This document shows, one piece after another, positions 50,496 to 57,813 of a stretch of DNA of 64,000 nt. Where the stretch lies: assembly GCF_017163935.1 (NCBI RefSeq), contig NZ_JABVZR010000002.1, forward strand, positions 1,612,001-1,676,000, given 5' to 3'. Position numbers and translations under genes: made by a program. The notes below the pieces were generated by a model that was not told the origin of the DNA, ran no database searches, and was given only the letters and a program-made list of their open reading frames with translations. The DNA comes from Novosphingobium terrae (GTDB taxonomy: Bacteria > Pseudomonadota > Alphaproteobacteria > Sphingomonadales > Sphingomonadaceae). How positions within the stretch are numbered: the first letter of the stretch is position 1; the number at the start of each line of letters is the position of its first letter.

Positions 50496-51185
50496 CTAGC
50501 CCAGGATCGTTTTAGAGTGCATCGGAACGTGAATGGAGCCGCCGCTGAAGGGAGGAAACTGCTTGCGATCTGCCTTCATGCGTTCGCGCGTCGGCGATGT
50601 CAGCGCGGTTTCAAGAGCGGCTGCACTGTCGAACACGATCTTGTTTCGCTGGAAATATTCGACGCGGCGCGATGGTAAGGTATCGATCCAATCGACCTTG
50701 GTGTAGATTTCGATGTCGCGAATTTGCGGAAATGTGGCCATGATCGCCGGATGATGCTGCAGGTAAAACCGATGCCATGCATGCGCATCATCGGGTTCGC
50801 CGTGGTAATGCACCATGAAGGCACAACTAGGGCCGGCAGCTTCAGGGGGCGATGCCTCAACGGGAAACGGTCGTGTCCACATCACCTGGTGGCTAGCCTC
50901 AGCAGCCGTGAGACTGGGAAAATCTGGTCCGAACAGCCCCTGCAAAGTGCCTTCCGAAGCGATTGCGGCCTCAGCCTGCTCCAACCGCGTGAAGTAGAGT
51001 TGCAGCGCGAGCATGGGGGGCGGGCCATCGTCGTAATAGCGATCCTTGGCAACCGCGGGCGTCAGCACGTGCGCCCGCGCCACCAGCGGCACGCTCCGGA
51101 TCAGGCGTTCCAGCGCGGCATGCTCGACATCACTCAGCTGGACCGCGAGATCGGTGTGGGTGAAGGTAAGAAACAGGCAGAACAT
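50496..51185 (-). CDS. EthD-like dimeric alpha/beta-barrel protein
   Basis: This 229-residue protein appears to contain two ferredoxin-like EthD-type repeats (residues ~1-105 and ~110-225). The second half has HRFYLQHHPAIMATFPQIRD and the first RAHVLTPAVAKDRYYDDGPP. EthD-type proteins assist oxygenase pathways, or act as small isomerases or decarboxylases. Start ATG 51185 is behind GGGAGG; an upstream frame to 51209 overlaps the monooxygenase gene. It is the last gene of the MFS-monooxygenase-EthD operon of the catabolic cluster. Confidence 0.7.
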   Translation of the reverse strand: MFCLFLTFTHTDLAVQLSDVEHAALERLIRSVPLVARAHVLTPAVAKDRYYDDGPPPMLALQLYFTRLEQAEAAIASEGTLQGLFGPDFPSLTAAEASHQVMWTRPFPVEASPPEAAGPSCAFMVHYHGEPDDAHAWHRFYLQHHPAIMATFPQIRDIEIYTKVDWIDTLPSRRVEYFQRNKIVFDSAAALETALTSPTRERMKADRKQFPPFSGGSIHVPMHSKTILG

Positions 51186-51205
51186 TGAATAGGCCTCCCG
51201 TTGGC

Positions 51206-52360
51206 TCAAAGACCTTTGCCGGTGCCGGCCAGGTAACCGCCGATGTCGTCAAAAGTCGCTTCGCTCAAAGACGCATGCTGCGTCACCACGAGCGAATCCC
51301 GAACGATCTGCTGCATGCGGTGCGACTTCTGGATCGCAGACATACCGGCAATGCGATAGGCCGACTGGATGATGTCTGCGCAGCCATGAGCCGCATGCGA
51401 TGCGCTCAAGCGCAAAAGGTTGCTCAGATGGTCGGGCAGCGGGTCGCCCGCTTCAAGAATGTCCCAGGCCTGCTCGATCGTCTCGTAAAAGAAGGAGCGA
51501 ATGCTGCGCCACTGGGCTTCGCCCTTGGCCAACGTAAGGCGGAAATAGCCGCGATCGCCGAGGCGGGGAGCACCGGGCATAATCTTGGCCTCCTTTGACA
51601 TCGTCATCACCAGATCCAGCGCGGCGCGAGCAAGGCCGATGTTCACCACGGCATGCACCTGCGCCTGATAGGCGAGCGGGGGATAACGGAACAGAGTTTC
51701 GTCGATCAAGCTCTCGGAACCGCGCAGGAACGTCCATTCCTCAGCATAGAACTTGTTCTCGACGCGGATGTCGTGGCTCCCCGTGCCCTGCATGCCGAAA
51801 ACCTCCCAGTTGTCGACAATCTCAACCTCATGGGCGGGCGCGACCGCCATGCGAGGGAGCGAGGGCTTGTCAGAATCGCCAGCAGCCGAGGGCGTCGCGA
51901 TGCCCGCGCCGATCCAGTCGGCCCCTTTGCAACCGCTGGCAAAACGCCAACGGCCTGTGGCAATCCACCCTCCCGGCGCCGGCTTTGCAGGCTGCACGGG
52001 ATAGAGCGCTCCAGCAAAGACCTGATCGGGGCCGGTTTCATAGATCTTGCGCTGGGTCTCGATCGGCAACGCCGCAAGATAGGTGTTTGCCGAACCAAAG
52101 GCTGCGACCCAGGCCGCCGAGCCGTCGGCCGTAGCAATCGCCTCGACCATGGGCAGGAAGTCTGCAGGAGACGATGCGTCACCCCCGAAGCATTTCGGCG
52201 TGCCCGCACGGAAAATGCCGACCTCCTTCATCTGTGCGACGAGGTCACGGGGGACATGGGACAGGCGGTCGATCTCCTCGCGGCGCGCAGCGATGGTTTC
52301 GACCAGCGCGGCAAGTTTGTCGGCGCGGCGGGGCGGGTGGATGACCTGTTGGCTGTTCAC
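51206..52360 (-). CDS. Group D flavin-dependent monooxygenase (acyl-CoA-dehydrogenase fold)
   Basis: This 384-residue protein has the acyl-CoA-dehydrogenase fold, with an N-terminal helical domain (LVAQMKEVGIFRAGTPKCFG), a middle beta domain (WIATGRWRFASGCKGADWIG) and a C-terminal type-2 domain (FDDIGGYLAGTG end). It resembles HsaA/DszC/HpaB-like oxygenases that take reduced flavin from a separate reductase and hydroxylate phenols or oxidise sulfur. Two flavin reductases occur in this cluster (54666 and 63577). Its place after the MFS importer suggests action on the imported aromatic compound. Confidence 0.82.
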   Translation of the reverse strand: MNSQQVIHPPRRADKLAALVETIAARREEIDRLSHVPRDLVAQMKEVGIFRAGTPKCFGGDASSPADFLPMVEAIATADGSAAWVAAFGSANTYLAALPIETQRKIYETGPDQVFAGALYPVQPAKPAPGGWIATGRWRFASGCKGADWIGAGIATPSAAGDSDKPSLPRMAVAPAHEVEIVDNWEVFGMQGTGSHDIRVENKFYAEEWTFLRGSESLIDETLFRYPPLAYQAQVHAVVNIGLARAALDLVMTMSKEAKIMPGAPRLGDRGYFRLTLAKGEAQWRSIRSFFYETIEQAWDILEAGDPLPDHLSNLLRLSASHAAHGCADIIQSAYRIAGMSAIQKSHRMQQIVRDSLVVTQHASLSEATFDDIGGYLAGTGKGL

Positions 52361-52430
52361 GGGCTAGATCCTGTTCATATGAGGCGAGGGCGGCATTCGC
52401 CGCGTTCCGTCGCCGGAAAAGGGAAAGCGG

Positions 52431-53633
52431 TCAGGCCGCCGGTTGGGGTTGGTTGGTCATTGTGGCCCTCGATCCAAGGATGAGGACTGCAACTGCAGCG
52501 ATCAGGGGGACTGGTGCCAGGGACAGGAAGACGTCATTGGCCGGAAGGCCGCCGGCGCGCAGTTGCCCCGCAATCAGCGGGCCAACAATCGACCCCACCC
52601 GGCCCACGCCAACCGCTGCGCTGGTTCCCAGCACGCGAGCATGGACGGGATAGATGCGAGGGATGAGCGCATAGATCGCGCATTGCGGTCCAACAATCAG
52701 CAGGCCTGCCAGCGCCGAAAACAGCAGCACCGCATCGGGCGTATGGCTGAACGCCAGGAGCACAATCGTGAGGGAAAAGAGCGTGTAGGCGGCAACCAGC
52801 GGCCAGCGGAAACCAAGGCGATCCACCACCAGAGACAGCAGGATCGCACCCAAGATGCTGGCGAGGTTAAAGGCGAAGGCAGCTGACGAACCGACCTGGG
52901 CCGACAGGCCCATGGCCACGACCAGCGAAGGCAGCCAGTTGAGCATCAGATAGGTTGCAAGCAGCGTCGTCGCAAAGATCAGCCAGACCAGAAGAGTGCT
53001 GAGCAGACGGTTGTCGCCGAACAGATCCGAGGTGGCACTTGCCGTCGCCGCGCGCTGCGGCGGGGCGCTGTGGGGGATGCAAAGGAAGACCAGTGGAGCA
53101 AGCAGGGAGGGCACAATGCCGCCGCTGATAAACAGCATGTGCCAGTCCACGACACCGCCCATGGCGCGTGCATAGAGAGCCACGACAGCCGCACCGGCCG
53201 GCAGTCCGCAGAATGCGATCGTCACGATAAGCGAGCGGTGACGGTGTGAACCGGCAGCTGAAGCGATTGAGAGCACGATGGGCAGGGCGCTGCCAAATCC
53301 AACACCGGCAAGGCAGCGGACCGCCACGAGGCCGCCTACGCCGGGAACGAACGCGGTTCCGATTGAGCAAAGGCCGAAGAGCAGGGTGGCGCCTGCCAGC
53401 ATTGTCCTGAGGCCGAAGTGCCTTGAAAGGCTACCGCTCAGGAATGCTCCGATGATGAGGCCGACCATCGCGGCGCTGGCAATGGCGCCCTGCGCGCTGG
53501 CGCCAATGCCGAGCTGTGCCATCATGCGCGGTGCGGCTACCCCGAATGCCTGGATATCGTAGCCCTCCAACCCGATGATCGAGAAACAGAGCATCAAGGT
53601 CGCGAAAGCGGATGGGGAGCGAGAGGCTGTCAT
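52431..53633 (-). CDS. MFS transporter of aromatic acid/H+ symporter type
   Basis: This 400-residue protein has twelve predicted membrane spans and the AAHS-type start: FSIIGLEGYDIQAFGVAAPR carries the conserved GxD in TM1, and the loop 2-3 motif is GSLSRHFGLRTML. Members import benzoate-like acids. The first gene of its operon, it has a GntR-type operator ~117 bp upstream, so import should be coordinated with the rest of the cluster. Confidence 0.88.
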   Translation of the reverse strand: MTASRSPSAFATLMLCFSIIGLEGYDIQAFGVAAPRMMAQLGIGASAQGAIASAAMVGLIIGAFLSGSLSRHFGLRTMLAGATLLFGLCSIGTAFVPGVGGLVAVRCLAGVGFGSALPIVLSIASAAGSHRHRSLIVTIAFCGLPAGAAVVALYARAMGGVVDWHMLFISGGIVPSLLAPLVFLCIPHSAPPQRAATASATSDLFGDNRLLSTLLVWLIFATTLLATYLMLNWLPSLVVAMGLSAQVGSSAAFAFNLASILGAILLSLVVDRLGFRWPLVAAYTLFSLTIVLLAFSHTPDAVLLFSALAGLLIVGPQCAIYALIPRIYPVHARVLGTSAAVGVGRVGSIVGPLIAGQLRAGGLPANDVFLSLAPVPLIAAVAVLILGSRATMTNQPQPAA

Positions 53634-53747
53634 CGAACGGGCGTTCCGATAAGTCTAAGGCTGATGGGGTGGCGAAACAGGCGGTTGGCGAGCCCCGGAC
53701 TGCGATAGGCAGCATGTGTGCCGGGGCCTCGCGGAAGCCGCCTCATT

Positions 53748-53764
53748 TTGTATACAGTGCACTA
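53748..53764. promoter_or_regulatory. Candidate GntR operator 1 (MFS side)
   Basis: The 17-bp site TTGTATACAGTGCACTA matches the consensus WTGTATACAG-K-ATACAW seen at three other places in this cluster. It lies between the divergent MFS and gntR genes. Confidence 0.6.
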
Positions 53765-53873
53765 TCGTGAGATTTTGAGACCTCGTCAAGGGCGATGAAA
53801 GGTCAGTTTGACGTATTTTTTGCCCAGAAAATGTGGAGATCGCCACTTCCCATCTGAACGGCCCCGATCTAAA

Positions 53874-53890
53874 TTGTACTCCAGATACAA
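53874..53890. promoter_or_regulatory. Candidate GntR operator 2 (gntR autoregulation)
   Basis: The site TTGTACTCCAGATACAA is an inverted repeat (TTGTA/TACAA) centred 44 bp upstream of the gntR start, the place expected for autoregulation by steric block. Confidence 0.65.
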
Positions 53891-53925
53891 GATGAATCAC
53901 GTTCCGCGCGAAAGAAAGGGATGTC

Positions 53926-54615
53926 ATGCGACCCGCCATCAGGAGAAGTGCGACACTGCGAGAGCAGGTTGTCGAGGCGGTCATGTCGGAATTGCGCCAG
54001 GGAACCTACAAGCCGGGGACGCGGATCACCGAACAAAGCCTGGCCGAAATGCTTCAGGTTTCCCGCACACCGATCCGCGAGGCGCTAAATCAATTGCTTG
54101 AGCAGGGCATTTTGCATGGGCGTCCGCGCGGCGGCTACGTCGTGCCGTCGCCTTCGGCCGAGCAAATCCGGCACATCATCGCGGTGCGCATGCTTCTTGA
54201 GCCGGCCGCGGTCGGAATGGCCGCCAAAGAGTATGGCGCCGAACAAATCGCACGCATGGATGATGCCATCGAGATGGAAGCGGCGGCGACGGACAGCCCG
54301 AACCCTGCCGAGTTTGCGGCGGGAAATGAGCAATTCCGGCGGGCTGTCTTCGACGGGATCGCCAATCAGGCACTGTGGGGGATCATTGCGCAATTCTCGA
54401 GCCATCTCGATTTGATCCGTTCGACGACGCTGAAAGATATCGCGCTTCGTCAGGAGATTATCGGTCGTCAGAAGGCTGTTCGTGATGCGATTCACGCGCG
54501 AGAAGGTGATCTGGCCGAGGCCCTCTGGCGTTCCTATTTGAGGAGGAGCGAAGAGACGCTGGTCCAGGCACTCGAGGAAATCGCGGAATCGCTGACGTCG
54601 GATCAAGACGCTTGA
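53926..54615 (+). CDS. GntR-family regulator (FCD subfamily) of the catabolic cluster
   Basis: This 229-residue protein has the GntR wHTH (RITEQSLAEMLQVSRTPIRE and the wing GRPRGGYVV), then an FCD effector domain (residues ~85-215) with the metal-type residues: D in the first helix (IEMEAAATDS region), FRRAVFDGIAN and the late HAREGDLAEAL. FCD regulators usually respond to organic acids in catabolism and repress in the absence of ligand. Four palindromic sites in this cluster fit its operators. Start ATG 53926 is behind AAGGGA. Confidence 0.9.
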   Translation: MRPAIRRSATLREQVVEAVMSELRQGTYKPGTRITEQSLAEMLQVSRTPIREALNQLLEQGILHGRPRGGYVVPSPSAEQIRHIIAVRMLLEPAAVGMAAKEYGAEQIARMDDAIEMEAAATDSPNPAEFAAGNEQFRRAVFDGIANQALWGIIAQFSSHLDLIRSTTLKDIALRQEIIGRQKAVRDAIHAREGDLAEALWRSYLRRSEETLVQALEEIAESLTSDQDA

Positions 54616-54630
54616 ACTGACGGGAATGCG

Positions 54631-54658
54631 GCGGGGCAAGAACGGCTTCTTGCCCCGC
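54631..54658. terminator. Bidirectional terminator between gntR and flavin reductase
   Basis: A perfect 12-bp stem GCGGGGCAAGAA / TTCTTGCCCCGC closes a CGGC loop between the convergent gntR and reductase genes, 15 bp after the gntR stop and 7 bp after that of the reductase. Confidence 0.8.
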
Positions 54659-54665
54659 TCGGGAC

Positions 54666-55316
54666 TCACTGTTGATCGCCGCCCTTCTGTGCCAACCATT
54701 GATCGACGGGCACGCGGTTGAGTTCGAAACGGTCGCGGGTTGTCGAGTACCAGCTTGCGCCGTGCAGGCGTGCCACCAGATCCATTGCGTCAGCATCGAT
54801 ATGCATATGCTCGTCGATGACTCCATCGGCGAAGTGCATGTGAAGGATCTCGCCAGTTACGATAATCCGGTTGTAGGGCAGATACTGAATGTTGAAGGTA
54901 CGACATTCCATGCTTGCCGGTGCTTCGGCGATGCCGGGTGTGGCAATCTGCTTGGAGGCGCGCGGGGTGAAACCGGCTTGTTCAAACTCGCTGACGCCCG
55001 TGTCGAAGTCGAGCGAACTCACCAGCATTTTCTCAGCGATCGAACGGCTGACCATGTTGACGACGAATTCGCCGCGATCCTGGATGTTGCGGGCAGTGTC
55101 CTTGAAGGGGTGGACATCGTCGCGGCTGTTGCCCTCGATGCCGATCACCAGCAGCGGCGGCGCATTGCTGAAGGCATTGAAAAAGCTGAAGGGAGCAGCA
55201 TTGAGTGTCCCATCGGGGCCCATCGTCGAAACAAGGGCGATAGGGCGCGGTATGATGGTGTTGACCAGCAGTTTGTAGACGCGGTCAGGTGTCAAATCGG
55301 AAGTGGCGATGTCCAT
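54666..55316 (-). CDS. Flavin reductase-like (FMN-binding split barrel) protein
   Basis: This 216-residue protein has the flavin-reductase-like split-barrel domain: IIPRPIALVSTMGPDGTLNA, APFSFFNAFSNAPPLLVIGI, then DTARNIQDRGEFVVNMVSRS. It can supply reduced FMN to the group D monooxygenase or act as an oxidoreductase by itself. It is longer than HpaC-type reductases, with a C-terminal extension typical of DIM6/NTAB-like members. It follows the M28-type gene by 56 bp and is probably in the same transcript. Its ribosome site lies in a hairpin. Confidence 0.85.
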   Translation of the reverse strand: MDIATSDLTPDRVYKLLVNTIIPRPIALVSTMGPDGTLNAAPFSFFNAFSNAPPLLVIGIEGNSRDDVHPFKDTARNIQDRGEFVVNMVSRSIAEKMLVSSLDFDTGVSEFEQAGFTPRASKQIATPGIAEAPASMECRTFNIQYLPYNRIIVTGEILHMHFADGVIDEHMHIDADAMDLVARLHGASWYSTTRDRFELNRVPVDQWLAQKGGDQQ

Positions 55317-55325
55317 GGCATGTGC

Positions 55326-55347
55326 CCCTCCGCCAGGTAGCGGAGGG
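55326..55347 (-). promoter_or_regulatory. Hairpin covering the ribosome binding site of the flavin reductase
   Basis: A perfect 8-bp stem, CCCTCCGC with GCGGAGGG and a 6-nt loop, has the GGAGGGG ribosome site on its 3' arm, 8 nt before the ATG. It may limit translation of the reductase. Confidence 0.5.
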
Positions 55348-55372
55348 TATCTCCTTTGTTGGGTGTTTAAGA

Positions 55373-56923
55373 TCAGGCTTCGCGCAGCATTGCGCGCGGC
55401 GCGGCGTCGAGCAGGCGGATGGCGCGGGCCATCGTGAGGACCTGCTCATGATAGAGTGCGGGGCACAGCTTACTAATATGCCCATCCGGCGCTTCGGCCA
55501 GAAAATAGGAGGGTGTGGAAATGTAGCCGATGCTGGGCACCTTGGCTAAAGTCCAGGGATGAAGGCCCGGGCAGAAGGAGAAGGGGCTGTTGCTGGTCAC
55601 AACGGTGCGCGCCAAGGTGGATTCGCCCAGCGCCTGCTCCATGATCTTGGCCAGATAATTCGGCTTGTCTTCAGGCGCAAAGGTGAAGGCCCAGCTCACA
55701 TCGGGTTTGTCGGTGGGCGTGAAGGTGTTGGCCTCCGGATGGCCCAGCCATTCGCGGCAGCCCATATGCTCCATCGAGATCGAGGCAACGGCCTTGGCCA
55801 TGATGTCCGGGCGCTGCGTTGCCCACCAGATATCCGGTGTGTGGTTGAGCGCCAGATGGCCTTCACTCAGAACGCAGGTGATGGTGCGCTTGCGCTGCTC
55901 TTTTGGGATTCCGGCGAAATATTTCATCAGGTTAACGACCGCGATCGAGCCGTTTTCCTGAATAGCGTTCATCCCATCGGTGTGGGTCCAGACCAGAATG
56001 GTCTCATCGCTCATGCCTGGAAGCGTGGCCACGGTGGTGGCCGTGTGGACGGCAGGCGTCACATGAGCCTCAATGGTCAAGGTGACCGGCTCACCGCTTG
56101 CTTCGAGAGCCCGCAGTGCGCGGGCTCCCGACATGGCGACCCACAAGGAGGGTAGCGCTGCTGTGCCATTGCGGCGGATCTGGCCCTGGCCGTCATCATC
56201 GACGATGTTCGCCCAAGCGTAGATGACACCCTCTGCGCCAGCCTTGCGCAGATCCTCCTCTAACGTGGCCGGCAGGCGGCTTTCAGTGTTGTTCCAGGCG
56301 GTTGCCATCGGCTGAACTGCGGGCATTCCACCAGCATGAGAACGGTCAACCACGGCTGCAACTTGGCCTTCGAACATGCGGCCGAAGGGGAGGGGCTCGA
56401 TCTCAACCTCGATAAGGGCGATTTTGCCTTTGACATCGGCGGGGATGTCGATGTGGGGAAAGCTTGAGGGATCAAGCGCAGCCCCGAAAACTGTGCCTTT
56501 GGCGGTTCCGCAATATTTGAGGGGGGCTGTCACGCCGTCAGGGCCCGTTGATGACGATTCCCGGTTGGTGGCGGCGACCCTGATGGCCTTGCCCGACGCG
56601 CTGACGATGCTCCACTTGCGAGGTTCCCAAACGTCCAGACTATGGCGTTCGAGCTGCTCCACGATCAGGCCGGCATCGCGCAGGCGCTGGTTGATAAAGG
56701 CGCAGTAACGCAAGTGATTGGCTGTGCCGGGGTAGCGCAGGCCGTAGCTCACCATGGTTTTCACATCAGACCACAGGCGTTCTTGCGAAGCAAACCTGCT
56801 CTGGTCGATGATGGGCGATGCGGCCTGCGCGGAGGGGATGCCTTGACTGGCTGCGATAGCCCCAACACCGGCCATGAAGTTACGGCGGCTCGTATTTAGC
56901 GCGGTCAATTCCTTCATGTTCAT
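55373..56923 (-). CDS. Tat-exported M28-like metallohydrolase with PA domain
   Basis: This 516-residue protein begins with a twin-arginine signal (TSRRNFMAGVGAIAASQGIP), so it is exported folded. A PA-like inserted domain (GKIALIEVEIEPLPFGRMFE) sits in an M28-type metallopeptidase fold. The zinc-site pieces are WTHTDGMNAIQENG (His and Asp), then LSEGHLALNH (Glu) and EHMGCREWLGHPE. Some ligands differ from classical M28, so substrate preference may have shifted. It could hydrolyse a peptide or amide bond in the periplasm to release an aromatic product. Operator 3 is upstream. Confidence 0.78.
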   Translation of the reverse strand: MNMKELTALNTSRRNFMAGVGAIAASQGIPSAQAASPIIDQSRFASQERLWSDVKTMVSYGLRYPGTANHLRYCAFINQRLRDAGLIVEQLERHSLDVWEPRKWSIVSASGKAIRVAATNRESSSTGPDGVTAPLKYCGTAKGTVFGAALDPSSFPHIDIPADVKGKIALIEVEIEPLPFGRMFEGQVAAVVDRSHAGGMPAVQPMATAWNNTESRLPATLEEDLRKAGAEGVIYAWANIVDDDGQGQIRRNGTAALPSLWVAMSGARALRALEASGEPVTLTIEAHVTPAVHTATTVATLPGMSDETILVWTHTDGMNAIQENGSIAVVNLMKYFAGIPKEQRKRTITCVLSEGHLALNHTPDIWWATQRPDIMAKAVASISMEHMGCREWLGHPEANTFTPTDKPDVSWAFTFAPEDKPNYLAKIMEQALGESTLARTVVTSNSPFSFCPGLHPWTLAKVPSIGYISTPSYFLAEAPDGHISKLCPALYHEQVLTMARAIRLLDAAPRAMLREA

Positions 56924-57028
56924 GGGCTTACCTTTTGTTTCCTGGCTGTGGCCCTGCCTGTCGCGCCTGGCTTTTCAGGTGGTGAAACGTTCTTCTGGAC
57001 ACTTTGGAAGCTCATGCTTCCGCGCATA

Positions 57029-57045
57029 ATGTGTACTGTATCCAT
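57029..57045. promoter_or_regulatory. Candidate GntR operator 3
   Basis: On the - strand it reads ATGGATACAGTACACAT, 14 of 17 bases matching operator 4. It is ~110 bp upstream of the M28-type gene. Confidence 0.6.
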
Positions 57046-57415
57046 GATAAGATCGTTGTCCAGTGGGAAAAACTTCAGGTCTTGAGCCGCAGCAATTCGA
57101 CACAAATTGCTGCGGTCCGGCGGGTTTTTTTGCGTGTCGAAGCAGCGGGCGCTTGGCGGACCGCTGGCTAACTCGGTCGAAGCCAGCGCCAAGGAGTTAT
57201 GGTATCCGGAATTCATAAAAATAACTATAAAGCATATACATAGATCTATTACCAGGTTCTCTCTGTCCGTGGCGATATGTGGTCAGTCGGGCCAGAATGG
57301 CGGGTATGAGCGATGCGATTCCAAGCTTCGACCTGCCCTGCGGGGCTGCTGGATGGGGCAAAAGACGTAGGCCGGCATCAATTGGGTTTGACATAACGGA
57401 TCGATTCGGGAATTA

Positions 57416-57432
57416 ATGTATACAGGATACAT
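57416..57432. promoter_or_regulatory. Candidate GntR operator 4 (best palindrome)
   Basis: ATGTATACAGGATACAT has perfect 6-bp arms around a 5-bp centre. It precedes the + strand TonB receptor-amidase-dioxygenase unit. Confidence 0.68.
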
Positions 57433-57813
57433 AATGGCGGATCGCCAAGCGAGGATGGTTCAGGTCAGAGCGTCTTGTAGCAAGGGTGCGAATGTGGACT
57501 CCGTGGCGGGTTCCTTCTTCGGGACGACAGATGCAATGCTGATGAATTCTTGCCAGGCTCAGGAGCCCGTGAATGCGCGGCTTCTACGGAGCGTGGAGGC
57601 AGGGCACCGGCGGACAGGGGAGTGCGATAAGTCGGTACTTCTGTCGTACTGCTTTTCGATCCCGCCTTCGACCATTGCGCTTGGGACATATCGCTCGGCT
57701 TAACGGGCGTGGTGCACCGGCGCTTCATAGATAACGCAGGTAGGACGGGCTGGCAGAGCCGCAATGGCCGCCAGCCATCGGGTTTTAAAACAAGCAAGGT
57801 ACGGGGAAAATTC
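57433..57813. other. Long untranslated leader before the TonB receptor
   Basis: No recognised gene is present. An open frame from ATG 57434 (MADRQARMVQVRASCSKGAN) up to 57703 is not like any family, and has no clear ribosome site. If operator 4 marks the promoter, the receptor mRNA has a ~380-nt leader, which could hold regulatory RNA structure. Confidence 0.45.

Noticed and set aside
57434..57703. Open frame after operator 4 (MADRQARMVQVRA...)
   Set aside because: No ribosome site and no family resemblance; Cys/Ser/Arg-rich composition suggests chance.
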